A stretch of DNA of 64,000 bases. Origin: Flavobacterium anhuiense (GTDB lineage: Bacteria > Bacteroidota > Bacteroidia > Flavobacteriales > Flavobacteriaceae). Shown here piece by piece: positions 6,442 through 14,785 of this stretch. The stretch covers positions 372,001 through 436,000 of the forward strand of contig NZ_FMVC01000001.1 of assembly GCF_900101855.1 (NCBI RefSeq), given 5' to 3'. A program made the position numbers and the translations under genes. The notes below the pieces were generated by a model that saw only the letters and a list, made by a program, of their open reading frames with translations, ran no database searches and had not been told where the DNA came from. Position 1 is the stretch's first letter. Each line of letters begins with the position of its first letter.

Positions 6442-8913
6442 ATGAAAGAAACTTTATCCAAAACAAAATCCTTTCTGCAATCTGATTCTTTTAAAAAATA
6501 TGCCAAACGCCTTGGATATTTTATTCTTGGACTAATCGCGATTCTTTTACTTGCCTGCGGAGGTTTGTCGATATATTTTAACCGAAATAAAGCCGAAATT
6601 ATTGCCAAAGTCAATACCAAAATCAACGAGAATATAAATGGCAAATTTCATATTGGCGATTTTCATTATAAGTTTCTAACGGGTTTCCCGAACTTCACAT
6701 TGGCGCTGAATGATGTCGAAATAAAAGACAATCAATGGCAAAGCCACAAACATACTTTGCTGAGAGCAAAAGAAATCGAAGCACGCTTGAACATTTTGAG
6801 TCTATTGAAACACGAAATCAATATTCATAAAATCTTGATCAACGACGCCGATATTTATATTTATAAAGCCGAAAACGGTTATTCTAATGCCAATATTTTT
6901 AAACCCAAAAAGAAAAAGCCTCAAACCGATAAAGAAAAGCCCGAAACTACGATTGATGAAGTAAACCTCAACAAAGTTCATGTTATTATTGACAATCATT
7001 TAGGTCATAAATTGTTTGATTTTGATGTGGCGAGTTTAGAATCGAAAGTAAATTATGAAGATGACAGTTGGCAGACCAATTTGTTTTTGAAAACTAAAAT
7101 TAATAGTCTTGCCTTTAATACCGTTCACGGAAGTTTTGCCAAAGAAAAAGTTCTCGAAGGCAATTTTGATATTTCGTATGCCGAAGCCAATCAGAAAATA
7201 GATATTAAAACCAAAGGACTTAAAATTGGTTCTGATGTTTTTGACATTATCGCTTTCTTTAATATCGGAAAAAACAATTCGCTGTTCGGAATCAATATCG
7301 GAACGGATATTTTATGGCGAAATGCTTCCAATTTATTATCGGCAAACATTAGCTCGAAACTCAACCAATTCGACATCAAAAAACCGATTAAGGTAAACTG
7401 CGACATCAAAGGCGATTTGAATGTTGAAGGCGATCCGAAAATTGTGGTTCAGGCAGATGTTCGCGATAACGAATTAACGATTCCCGACGGTTTGTTTACC
7501 AATTGCAGTTTTAAAGGAATTTTTACGAATACTTTTAAACCCGAAAAGGAATCCAGCGATCCAAATTCCGCTATTATTCTCACCCATTTTAAAGCCGAAT
7601 ACGAAAGCATTCCGTTAAAAATTGCACAAGCCGTAATTAATAATCTTGAAAAACCAATTGCCACCGGAGTTGTAAATGCCGATTTTGACATTTCGAAACT
7701 CAACGGAATGACGAATGAAAAAATTCTTCATTTTGAAAGCGGTCATGCCAAAGCCAATTTGAAATTTCAGTTTGATATTGTCGATTTGTATATCAATAAA
7801 CCCAAATTTACAGGCGATGTTGATATTGCTGATGCTACATTCGATTATATTCCGAAAAGGATTCATGCCGAAAAAACCGCAGTACAATTGTCGTTTACGC
7901 AAGAAGCGCTTTACATTAAAAAAATTGCGTACAAACACAAAAAGAACATTATTCGTATTGACGGAAAAATCGATAATTTCTTGAATCTCTATTACGACGC
8001 ACCAGAAAAAATGGTCGTAAACTGGAATATTTACTGCCCAAATATTGATGTAAAACAGTTTATAGGCGTTTTAGAAAGTTCTCCGAAACAAAAAGTGGCA
8101 GTAAAAAAACCAGTTAAGCAAAATGTCAATTTTACAAATCAATTAAGATCGGTTATCGAAAAATGTACGGCCGTAATTAATCTTAAAGCCGATAAAATCA
8201 CGTATGGCGCGCTTACGGCAACCCATACGCAGGCTACACTGCAAATGCTAAATTCTAAAATCCTGCTTAAAAACGGAACATTAAATACTTCTGGCGGAAG
8301 CATAAACTTTAGCGGTTCTGTTGAGCCAAGCGGCAATCGTTACGTTTTTACTTCAAACGCACAGGTAAACCGAGTTGATATTGCGAGTTTTTTAAGATCT
8401 TTCAATAACTTCGGAATCAAATCTTTCAGTCCGAAAAACATCCGAGGGCGATTAACTAGCAATGCGAACGTAGCTGGTTTAATGAGCAGCACAGGTGATT
8501 TGATTATGAATTCTATGAAAGGAAAACTCGATTTTAATGTCAACCAAGGCGCCTTAATCAATTTTGAACCGATTATGAAAGTCGGCAAATTTGCTTTTCC
8601 GCTTCGCGATGTTGAGAATATTACTTTCAGCGATTTATCAGGCTCGCTCAATCTTCGCGGAGAGCAAATCGATGTCAATAAACTCACCATAAGTTCCAGC
8701 GTTCTTAACATGGATGCAGAAGGTGTTTATTCTTTCGGCAGAGGCACCAATCTCGCGCTTACCGTTCCGCTAAGAAATTCTAAAAACGACGCCAAACTCG
8801 CCACCAAAGAAGAACGAAAAGCCGTTCGCGAAAAGGGCATTGTCCTGCATTTGATTGCTTATGATAATGAAGGAAAGATGAAGGTTAAGTGGGGGAAGAA
8901 GGATAAGGGGTGA
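6442..8913 (+). CDS. AsmA-family protein (inner-membrane anchored, large periplasmic repeat domain)
   Basis: The 823-residue product starts with a short cytoplasmic segment, one membrane helix (about residues 26-47), then an AsmA-type domain (INENINGKFHIGDFHYKFLTGFPNFTLALNDVEI) and a long beta-rich middle. The C-terminal part (SPKNIRGRLTSNANVAGLMSS; GKLDFNVNQGALINFEPIMK) is the AsmA-like C-terminal module. Such proteins are thought to form periplasmic lipid-conducting bridges or to affect outer-membrane assembly; the exact role here is unknown. It is a single gene. The intergenic region before it carries only an AT-rich stretch. The Lys/Glu-rich loop near residues 155-170 is a low-complexity insertion. 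Confidence 0.85.
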   Translation: MKETLSKTKSFLQSDSFKKYAKRLGYFILGLIAILLLACGGLSIYFNRNKAEIIAKVNTKINENINGKFHIGDFHYKFLTGFPNFTLALNDVEIKDNQWQSHKHTLLRAKEIEARLNILSLLKHEINIHKILINDADIYIYKAENGYSNANIFKPKKKKPQTDKEKPETTIDEVNLNKVHVIIDNHLGHKLFDFDVASLESKVNYEDDSWQTNLFLKTKINSLAFNTVHGSFAKEKVLEGNFDISYAEANQKIDIKTKGLKIGSDVFDIIAFFNIGKNNSLFGINIGTDILWRNASNLLSANISSKLNQFDIKKPIKVNCDIKGDLNVEGDPKIVVQADVRDNELTIPDGLFTNCSFKGIFTNTFKPEKESSDPNSAIILTHFKAEYESIPLKIAQAVINNLEKPIATGVVNADFDISKLNGMTNEKILHFESGHAKANLKFQFDIVDLYINKPKFTGDVDIADATFDYIPKRIHAEKTAVQLSFTQEALYIKKIAYKHKKNIIRIDGKIDNFLNLYYDAPEKMVVNWNIYCPNIDVKQFIGVLESSPKQKVAVKKPVKQNVNFTNQLRSVIEKCTAVINLKADKITYGALTATHTQATLQMLNSKILLKNGTLNTSGGSINFSGSVEPSGNRYVFTSNAQVNRVDIASFLRSFNNFGIKSFSPKNIRGRLTSNANVAGLMSSTGDLIMNSMKGKLDFNVNQGALINFEPIMKVGKFAFPLRDVENITFSDLSGSLNLRGEQIDVNKLTISSSVLNMDAEGVYSFGRGTNLALTVPLRNSKNDAKLATKEERKAVREKGIVLHLIAYDNEGKMKVKWGKKDKG

Positions 8914-8984
8914 TTAACTTTTATTTTTCCAAAAACAAACAAATCTCATAGTTAATATTTAAGTTGAAAACTTAATATTTTTGA

Positions 8985-9014
8985 GGTCAATTGTACGCAG
9001 GTCAATTGTACGCA
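8985..9014 (+). promoter_or_regulatory. Tandem 15-base direct repeat ahead of the restriction-modification controller
   Basis: GGTCAATTGTACGCA occurs twice without a gap (8985-8999 and 9000-9014), ending 20 bases before the controller ATG. A further imperfect inverted repeat (AATATTTAAGTT...ACTTAATATT) lies just upstream. Tandem operators directly before a small XRE protein are the usual layout of a C-box that the controller binds to autoregulate. The binding is inferred. Confidence 0.6.
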
Positions 9015-9034
9015 CAAAACTATTTTTATACACT

Positions 9035-9256
9035 ATGAATATCAAAGAAAAATTCGGATTCAAGGTCAAAGAACTTCGAGAAAAAAACGGATACTCAATC
9101 GAGTATTTAGCCAATATTTCCAACGTTGATAGAAATTATATTTCAGACATTGAAAAAGGTCAACGAAATGTTTCCATAGAAATAATAGAAAAAATAATAA
9201 CAGCTCTTGATACTGATTTTGGAGCTTTTTTTAATGATAAGGGTTTTAAAAAATGA
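9035..9256 (+). CDS. XRE-type helix-turn-helix controller (C) protein of the restriction-modification island
   Basis: The ATG at 9035 is chosen because an upstream extension would begin with a rare TTG and translate the tandem operator repeat. The resulting 73-residue protein is one Cro/C1-type HTH domain (KVKELREKNGYSIEYLANISNVDRNYISDIEKGQRNVS...), the normal size and sequence of type II restriction controller proteins. These activate or repress their own promoter and delay nuclease expression after entry into a new host. The stop overlaps the methyltransferase start by four bases (ATGA), linking expression of the two. The whole cassette looks more AT-rich than its flanks and is probably acquired. 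Confidence 0.85.
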   Translation: MNIKEKFGFKVKELREKNGYSIEYLANISNVDRNYISDIEKGQRNVSIEIIEKIITALDTDFGAFFNDKGFKK

Positions 9257-10476
9257 AGAAAGTAAAAAAATATTCAGAAATCAGGCAAAAACTTCAAATT
9301 GATGTTGACAAAAAAACAGATAATGGTTTAGCTAAATTTACTCATTATTTACAAAATCATAAAAATGGTGTTTCGGAATATTTCAAAAATGATGCTGAAG
9401 AATATCTTACAACGATACATGAAAAATTAAATATTTTAGAAGAACCAAACTTTCAATATTATTTACCCATAAAATGGGACATCCCTTTTCCTTCTCCTGA
9501 AGAACCTAAATTTAAATTTATAGATTTATTTGCAGGTATTGGAGGAATAAGACTTGCTTATCAAAATCTAGGAGGAAAATGTGTCTTTACAAGTGAATGG
9601 GACACTTATTCAAAAAAAACTTATGAAGCAAATTTTGGTAAAGTTCCTTTTGGTGATATAACTCAAATTAGTGAAACGGAAATCCCTGATCATGATGTAT
9701 TACTAGCGGGATTTCCATGTCAACCATTTTCAATTGCTGGTGTTTCAAAAAAGAACGCATTAGGTAGAAATCATGGTTTTTTAGACGAGACTCAAGGAAC
9801 ACTGTTTTTTGATATTGCTAGAATTCTTAAACATAAAAGACCAAAAACTTTTATGCTAGAAAATGTTAAAAATTTAGTGTCTCACGATAAAGGAAACACT
9901 TTTAAAGTTATTAAAAAAACTTTAGAGGAATTAAATTACACCATTTACTATAAAGTTTTAGATGGGAAATATTTTGTTCCTCAACACAGGGAAAGAATTA
10001 TCATTGTTGGTTTTGATAACGAATATTTTGAAGGAAAAGAGAATTTCAAATTTCCTGAGATGACCGAAGCAAAATTTGCATTAAAAGATATTCTTTTACC
10101 CAATGTAGACCCTAAATACACATTGTCAGACAAACTTTGGAATTATCTTCAAGAATATGCAAAAAAGCACAAAGCTAAAGGAAATGGATTTGGATTCGGT
10201 TTAGCTGATTTAAATGGAATTTCTAGAACTATGAGCGCCAGATATTACAAAGATGGGGCAGAAATATTAATACCCCAGAAAGGTAAAAACCCAAGAAGAT
10301 TAGTCCCTCGAGAATGCGCAAGACTTCAAGGATTTCCTGATAATTTTATTATTCCCGTATCTGACAACCAAGCTTACAAACAATTTGGAAATTCAGTCGT
10401 CTCTCCTTTAATGCAGGCGGTTGGAAAAAACATATTACAAGAATTAATTCGAATCAATGAATTTAAACAATCTTAA
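9253..10476 (+). CDS. DNA (cytosine-5)-methyltransferase of a type II restriction-modification system
   Basis: The 407-residue enzyme has the m5C methyltransferase motifs in order: DLFAGIGG (91-98, AdoMet binding), FPCQPFS with catalytic C156, ENV (203-205), QHRERI (244-249), a target-recognition region (about 260-345) and FGNSVV near the C-terminus. About 85 residues precede motif I, as in Dcm/EcoRII-type enzymes. It methylates cytosine in the site cut by the following nuclease. A CCWGG- or CCSGG-like site is a guess from the nuclease family. It overlaps both neighbours, four bases with the controller and 20 with the nuclease. Confidence 0.93.
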   Translation: MKKVKKYSEIRQKLQIDVDKKTDNGLAKFTHYLQNHKNGVSEYFKNDAEEYLTTIHEKLNILEEPNFQYYLPIKWDIPFPSPEEPKFKFIDLFAGIGGIRLAYQNLGGKCVFTSEWDTYSKKTYEANFGKVPFGDITQISETEIPDHDVLLAGFPCQPFSIAGVSKKNALGRNHGFLDETQGTLFFDIARILKHKRPKTFMLENVKNLVSHDKGNTFKVIKKTLEELNYTIYYKVLDGKYFVPQHRERIIIVGFDNEYFEGKENFKFPEMTEAKFALKDILLPNVDPKYTLSDKLWNYLQEYAKKHKAKGNGFGFGLADLNGISRTMSARYYKDGAEILIPQKGKNPRRLVPRECARLQGFPDNFIIPVSDNQAYKQFGNSVVSPLMQAVGKNILQELIRINEFKQS

Positions 10477-11764
10477 ATCAATCTTTTCAGCGAATGGATG
10501 TAATAAGATTTATATAAAAAATCTAGCACCCAACGATAACTCTAAAAATCAAGTATATTTTGGAGGAAACTTTGAGGTATTAAATATTTTGCCTATTTCT
10601 GAAATTACTACTGAAGCGGCTGGAGAATGGAAAAAAGAACGATTTAAGGCTAAAATAAATTTTTCATGGATTCTGGAAGATGGCACCTTAACCTTGGCTC
10701 CAAAGTCACAACTTATTTTATATCCAAAATATCCTGAAGTGAGATTTTCAGGATTTTTAATTGGAAGTAAAAATGCTCCTTCTCATTTAATGACACAACG
10801 ACTCCAAAACAGGTTGCTTTTTTTAGGAGTTTCTGACCTTGGTCAAATTTTAGGATATGTAGCTGCTCCTGATTCTGAGATTGCTAGTGAACTGAATAAT
10901 TTACCATCATTAAATAATTATGGAATATTCAAAATAATAGAACTTCCAATTTTTCAAAACAATAAACAAAAACTAATTACAGAATTATTACGTATCCATA
11001 ATCTTGGCTGGATTAAATCTAAGCGTTTGGATGCTTTGGGAAATATTTTACCTTGCGAGTCCTCTAATTGCGGAGGTTACACACTAGAAGCAGAATTAGG
11101 AATAACTCCAAATGGATATTCCGAGCCTGATTATCTTGGATGGGAAGTAAAACAATTTGGAGTTGCAAATTTTGAAAGAATTAATTCAAGAGTAATAACA
11201 TTAATGACACCTGAACCCACCGATGGTTTTTACAAATTAGCTGGCGCAGAAGCTTTTTTAAGAAAATATGGTTATCCTGATGTTAGCGGAAAGCCTGATA
11301 GATTAAACTTTGGAGGAGTACATAAATCTGATTTACTTCATCCTCGCACAAATCTTACATTAAAATTAATAGGATATGATCAAACCGAGGGAAAAATTAG
11401 AAATGCTAATGGTCGAATTGCTTTAATTGATGTTAACAACAACGAAACGGCCTCATGGAGTTTTTCGTCAATGCTTTTACATTGGAATAGAAAACATAAT
11501 CAGGCTTGCTATGTTCCTTCCCTATCAGAAACGGGCACAGGTAGAAATTATAAATATGGCAATAGAATAATTCTAGGAACTGGTACAGATTTTTTAATGT
11601 TTTTGAAAGAAATGGCAAATGGGAATATCTATTACGATCCGGGAATTAAAATAGAAAATATGTCTTCTAAGCCTTCAATAAAAAAAAGAAGCCAATTTCG
11701 AATTAAGTCTGGATATTTATCCAACTTATATAAAGAAAATGAAATTATAGATATTACCATTTAA
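10457..11764 (+). CDS. Type II restriction endonuclease, MvaI/BcnI-like
   Basis: The 435-residue protein contains D225-x4-E230-x-K232 inside EAELGITPNGYSEPDYLGWE, followed by VKQFG. That arrangement of PD-(D/E)xK residues and its sequence setting resembles MvaI/BcnI nucleases, which cut CCWGG or CCSGG. It is longer than MvaI or BcnI (about 240 residues). The extra N-terminal 170 residues (YIKNLAPNDNSKNQVYFGGNF) loosely recall the EcoRII effector domain and may add DNA binding. The start overlaps the methyltransferase end by 20 bases. Nuclease identity is strongly supported by position next to the methylase; the exact family is moderately supported. Confidence 0.75.
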   Translation: MNLNNLKSIFSANGCNKIYIKNLAPNDNSKNQVYFGGNFEVLNILPISEITTEAAGEWKKERFKAKINFSWILEDGTLTLAPKSQLILYPKYPEVRFSGFLIGSKNAPSHLMTQRLQNRLLFLGVSDLGQILGYVAAPDSEIASELNNLPSLNNYGIFKIIELPIFQNNKQKLITELLRIHNLGWIKSKRLDALGNILPCESSNCGGYTLEAELGITPNGYSEPDYLGWEVKQFGVANFERINSRVITLMTPEPTDGFYKLAGAEAFLRKYGYPDVSGKPDRLNFGGVHKSDLLHPRTNLTLKLIGYDQTEGKIRNANGRIALIDVNNNETASWSFSSMLLHWNRKHNQACYVPSLSETGTGRNYKYGNRIILGTGTDFLMFLKEMANGNIYYDPGIKIENMSSKPSIKKRSQFRIKSGYLSNLYKENEIIDITI

Positions 11765-11793
11765 ATAATTCAATAACTTATAGCATAGATTTG

Positions 11794-11979
11794 ATGATAG
11801 AATATTCTATTTTACCTATTCCAACTTCATTAACTCAACCAATCAAACTTAATGACATTATTTACAATTGTCCCGTTTGTGATAATGAAATTGAAATAGA
11901 CATCTTAGTTGATAATGAAAGCTTTTTAAAATGCAATTTATGTGACCACATAATTAAACTTGAAATTAAACAAGTCTAA
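11794..11979 (+). CDS. Small zinc-ribbon protein attached to the restriction-modification cassette
   Basis: This 61-residue protein starts at the ATG at 11794, one codon after an in-frame TTG. It has two CxxC pairs (CPVC and CNLC) about 25 residues apart, a typical zinc-ribbon knuckle arrangement, and nothing else recognisable. It lies 29 bases after the nuclease on the same strand and before a strong terminator, so it is the last gene of the cassette. A role as a small DNA- or protein-binding accessory is possible, but no function is known. Confidence 0.65.
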   Translation: MIEYSILPIPTSLTQPIKLNDIIYNCPVCDNEIEIDILVDNESFLKCNLCDHIIKLEIKQV

Positions 11980-11993
11980 AAAACTCTAAATAT

Positions 11994-12019
11994 AAAAAGC
12001 CACTTTACAGTGGCTTTTT
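11994..12019. terminator. Strong hairpin terminator after the restriction-modification cassette
   Basis: AAAAAGCCACT and AGTGGCTTTTT form a perfect stem with a TTAC loop. It can work in both directions between convergent genes. Confidence 0.92.
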
Positions 12020-12027
12020 CTCATTTC

Positions 12028-12261
12028 TTACTCAATCCCCAAATAAGGATCAAGAATTTCTGCTAATTCATTTAGCCAAAAGAAACCATCTTCAATATTT
12101 ACGGTTTCAGTTTTCATAAATCCATCTTCTCGTATGGCATTTAACGCAATTAGGAAATTTACTTGCCTAATGGTTTTGGCCATACTTTTGGAATCAATTG
12201 AATTGTTGAAGAATTCAGTTAACCTCAATTCGGTTTCTTTGGAAAAGGTGTTGGTACTCAT
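12028..12261 (-). CDS. Small hypothetical protein, 77 residues
   Basis: This short acidic, helix-rich protein (MSTNTFSKETELRLTEFFNN...ILDPYLGIE) has no signal peptide, Cys pair or known motif, and I do not recognise it. The frame is well formed, with a start preceded by a leader that is duplicated 124 bases upstream on the same strand (see 12259-12400). It is convergent with the restriction-modification cassette and shares its terminator. Confidence 0.55.
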   Translation of the reverse strand: MSTNTFSKETELRLTEFFNNSIDSKSMAKTIRQVNFLIALNAIREDGFMKTETVNIEDGFFWLNELAEILDPYLGIE

Positions 12262-12385
12262 AATTTTGAAGTTTAGGGAAAATAAAACCCGTACGAGTTA
12301 GCTGTCCTACGCCTTCAAATACGCGTTGCAGTTGTTTCCAATACCGCCAGCATGCCGTACGGGCAAAAATTTTTTTTGTATTCAT
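12215..12385 (-). CDS. Possible 56-residue ORF overlapping the start of the 77-residue gene (doubtful)
   Basis: A minus-strand ATG at 12385 opens a frame of 56 codons (MNTKKIFARTACWRYWKQLQ...) that ends at 12215, inside the next gene. Its start is preceded by almost the same leader as the 77-residue gene. The DNA is locally GC-richer (CCCGTACG and CCGTACGGG segments). It could be a real small protein, a decayed gene copy or chance; no family is recognised. Confidence 0.25.
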   Translation of the reverse strand: MNTKKIFARTACWRYWKQLQRVFEGVGQLTRTGFIFPKLQNYEYQHLFQRNRIEVN

Positions 12386-12400
12386 AATTTGAAGTTTAGG
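12259..12400. repeat. Duplicated leader CATAATTTTGAAGTTTAGG / CATAATTTGAAGTTTAGG
   Basis: The 19-base segment at 12259-12277 and an 18-base copy at 12383-12400 differ by one T. Each includes, as its first three bases, the reverse of an ATG start codon on the minus strand. The two copies bracket about 105 bases that are GC-richer than their surroundings, suggesting an inserted or duplicated unit. Confidence 0.7.
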
Positions 12401-12603
12401 ACTTCAAATATATGAAAAAGAAAAACAAATTGTAAGTTTTTTCTTTATTTAAAAATAAAATACTAAAAGTATATTTTCTCCAAATCGAAATTACAAAATT
12501 GAAAAAATAAATCTTCAGATAATTCATAATATTTCCTTAACTCACTTGCCTTTTTCCGCCAAAATGGATAAGTTTGAGAATGAATCATTAAATTTTATTT
12601 GTT

Positions 12604-12918
12604 ATGAAAGTACAAATCAACACCGACAAAAACATTGAAGGAAGTGCAAGATTAGAAAGCTATTTTTCTGGAGAAATAGAAAAAAGCTTAGATCGTTTTC
12701 AAGATAAAATTACTCGTGTAGAAGTTCACTTTGGAGACGAAAACGGGGAAAAGTTTAGCTTGCATGACAAAAAATGTGTGATTGAAGTTCGTCCTGTAAA
12801 ACTACAGCCAATTACGGTTACAGAACATGCCGAAACACTCGAAAAAGCTTTCAGCGGTGCATTGGCCAAAGTGAAAAAATCGTTGACTACAACTTTCGAA
12901 AAAATAAAAACACATTAA
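12604..12918 (+). CDS. hpf: HPF/RaiA-family ribosome hibernation protein
   Basis: The 104-residue product is the single-domain form (MKVQINTDKNIEGSARLES...VEVHFGDENG; CVIEVRPVKLQPITVTEH; ALAKVKKSLTTTFEK), a match to the beta-alpha-beta fold of ribosome-associated hibernation factors. It binds the 30S decoding site and inactivates ribosomes in stationary phase. The long C-terminal dimerisation domain of the long form is absent. It is a single gene followed by a strong terminator at 12977-13020. Confidence 0.85.
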   Translation: MKVQINTDKNIEGSARLESYFSGEIEKSLDRFQDKITRVEVHFGDENGEKFSLHDKKCVIEVRPVKLQPITVTEHAETLEKAFSGALAKVKKSLTTTFEKIKTH

Positions 12919-12926
12919 TATTTTAA

Positions 12927-13054
12927 ACCATATAAGTGATATAAGTTCATTTTAAGTTTACTGGAAAACTTTATATCACAAAAAAAGCGAAGCACTTTTA
13001 GTACTTCGCTTTTTTTTGTGTGAAAATCTTAAATTCTCTTATATCACTTATATT
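12927..13054. repeat. Inverted-repeat intergenic element, family TATAAGTGATATAAG
   Basis: TATAAGTGATATAAG (12931-12945) is repeated perfectly inverted at 13038-13052. The same 28-base left end (starting ACCATATAAGTGAT) reappears at 18081-18108, and an inverted copy of the end lies at 13975-13995. The element encloses the hpf terminator. Confidence 0.8.
12977..13020. terminator. Bidirectional terminator after hpf
   Basis: AAAAAAAGCGAAG pairs with CTTCGCTTTTTTTT around a short AT-rich loop, giving a stem flanked by A and T tracts that suits both convergent genes. Confidence 0.88.
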
Positions 13055-13061
13055 TAAAGAA

Positions 13062-13132
13062 TGACAAAGGTGCAAAGTGACAAAGTGACAAAGGAAAAAA
13101 CTTAGAACCTTTGCTACTTTGCACCTTTGTCA
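13062..13132. repeat. 17-base inverted repeat, TGACAAAGGTGCAAAGT
   Basis: The left arm (13062-13078) is repeated perfectly inverted at 13116-13132, just past the 3' end of the minus-strand lipoprotein gene. It belongs to the same class of long intergenic hairpins seen through the window. Confidence 0.8.
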
Positions 13133-13140
13133 CTTTTCTA

Positions 13141-13800
13141 TTATTTTGGTAACGGTGCGCCTACTGCAATATCGCAACGGTGGCCTGGTTTTCCGTGTGG
13201 TGGATTCATTCCTTCTGCAACTGTCGCCTCATTTCCTTCTGTGCTTAACAACGCTGGAACTGGGTTCGATGCTGGCGGAGAAACGGTAAAGTTTTGAGTA
13301 ACTGTTCCGCTTTGAGCCGTATTTGTGGTTGTCGGAGTTGTTGTCGCTTTAGGCGAGTTTAGAGGCGCGCCAACAGGAATATCGCATCTATGTCCTGGCT
13401 GTCCGTGTGGCGGATTCATTCCTTTTGCCACTTTAACTGGCGCGGCAGTTGTAGTCGTAACCATTTTCTGCTGAGTTGGATTCACCTGTACGGTTTGTCC
13501 TTGAGTTGCCTGCACTTGCTGTGTCGGCGCAGAATTTAAAGGCGCTCCAACTGCAATATCGTAACGGTGGCCCGGCTGTCCGTGAGCAGGATTAATTCCT
13601 TTGGTATCACTTAAAACTGTATTTGGGTTTGCAGCGGGGTTTTGCACCACTGGCGCAGCAGGTTTAGTTGTATCTTTTGCAAGTCCTAATCTTACTAATT
13701 CGGAAGTTGCTGTACTTTCTTGCGGTTCTAATTCCTTTTTACAGGAAACGAACAATAGAGAAGTTACAGCGAGTGAACTTATAAGTAATTTTGCCTTCAT
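13141..13800 (-). CDS. Lipoprotein with three HGQPGHRxDIxVGAPL repeats
   Basis: The 219-residue product has a lipoprotein signal (C20, SLLFVSCKKE) and low-complexity Ala/Thr/Pro/Gln linkers. These separate three copies of a motif close to NPPHGQPGHRCDIPVGAPLN at about residues 68-88, 127-147 and 197-217. Copy one has Tyr where the others have Cys in the HRC position. The motif is invariant in H-G-x-P-G-H-R and is known to me only as a recurring Bacteroidota sequence of unknown role. The His/Cys content would suit metal or haem binding, which is speculation. It is monocistronic. Confidence 0.8.
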   Translation of the reverse strand: MKAKLLISSLAVTSLLFVSCKKELEPQESTATSELVRLGLAKDTTKPAAPVVQNPAANPNTVLSDTKGINPAHGQPGHRYDIAVGAPLNSAPTQQVQATQGQTVQVNPTQQKMVTTTTAAPVKVAKGMNPPHGQPGHRCDIPVGAPLNSPKATTTPTTTNTAQSGTVTQNFTVSPPASNPVPALLSTEGNEATVAEGMNPPHGKPGHRCDIAVGAPLPK

Positions 13801-14033
13801 GACTGGGGTATTTGTATTGATGAATCAAATATAGTGGTTTTTTGAGAGATTAAATGACATGAATATTGTTAATGATAATTTAATGAGGTACAAAGGCACA
13901 TAGTCATTAGGCATCCTAAAATAAACTTTGCGCCTTGGTGCCTTTGTGGCAATAATTGAGTTTTCTTTAGTTTTCTTATATCACTTATATGGTTCAAAAA
14001 AAATTATACCTTTAAAGTCAAATAACATATCTC

Positions 14034-14522
14034 ATGAAAAAAATACTTTTACTTCTTTTATTCGCTGCAACTTTTGCAAATGCACAAACCGACAAAAACA
14101 AAATCAATCAAACTCTTGACGCGTGGCATAAAGCTGCGGGCGAGGTAAAATATGATGCTTACTTTAATGTATTGGCAGACGATGCAATCTACATTGGAAC
14201 TGATGCAACTGAAAATTGGACTAAAAAAGAATTTGCTATCTGGGCAAAACCATTTTTTGATAAAGGAACTACATGGAATTTTAAAGCTTTAGAACGCCAT
14301 ATCTTTTTTGATAAAAGCGGAAAAATTGCTTGGTTTGATGAATTGCTAGATACACAAATGAAAATTTGTCGCGGTTCTGGAGTTTTAGTTAAAGTGGGGA
14401 ACGAATGGAAAATTCAGCATTATGTTTTATCCATGACAATTCCGAATGACGAAGTTGATGCTGTAACTAAGATAAAAGCGCCAATTGAAGACGCTTTGAT
14501 TGCGAAACTTCAGAAAAAATAA
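14034..14522 (+). CDS. Exported SnoaL/NTF2-like protein
   Basis: After a signal peptide (ATFANAQ, about residue 18) the 162-residue product has one NTF2-like cone domain: INQTLDAWHKAAGEVKYDAYFNVLADDAIYIGTDATENWTKKEF and a final VLVKVGNEWKIQHYVLSM strand. Members of this fold bind small hydrophobic ligands or act as simple enzymes; the ligand cannot be read here. It is a single gene with a downstream hairpin terminator (14572-14624). Confidence 0.8.
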   Translation: MKKILLLLLFAATFANAQTDKNKINQTLDAWHKAAGEVKYDAYFNVLADDAIYIGTDATENWTKKEFAIWAKPFFDKGTTWNFKALERHIFFDKSGKIAWFDELLDTQMKICRGSGVLVKVGNEWKIQHYVLSMTIPNDEVDAVTKIKAPIEDALIAKLQKK

Positions 14523-14571
14523 AACATTTTACGGTTTTCTTATTATAAACGTAACTTTTTGAGCATATTAG

Positions 14572-14624
14572 AAGCGCTGTTATCAGATTAATTTTAATTA
14601 ATTCGGCAAAAACAGCGCTTTTTT
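14572..14624 (+). terminator. Terminator after the SnoaL-like gene
   Basis: AAGCGCTGTT (14572-14581) pairs perfectly with AACAGCGCTT (14611-14620), followed by TTTT. The loop is long (29 bases), so strength is uncertain. Confidence 0.65.
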
Positions 14625-14785
14625 GTAACTTTAGAATAAGATACTGTCAAAAAAATTGGCCGTATTTTACAAAATTGATCAAAATAAAACCCATACCTCT
14701 ATTTTAACAGCCTTTAAAACAAGAATCTTTATTTTTTTCTAACTTTGACCCCAAAAAAAATAGGGTTAAACAAAGTATTTTAAAA

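Noticed and set aside
7615..7938. Minus-strand frame inside the AsmA-like gene
   Set aside because: Antisense to a long real gene, with no recognisable motif or start context.
9000..12000. Prophage or transposon carrying the restriction-modification genes
   Set aside because: No integrase, transposase, tRNA target or flanking direct repeats were seen; the island is compact and only AT composition suggests transfer.
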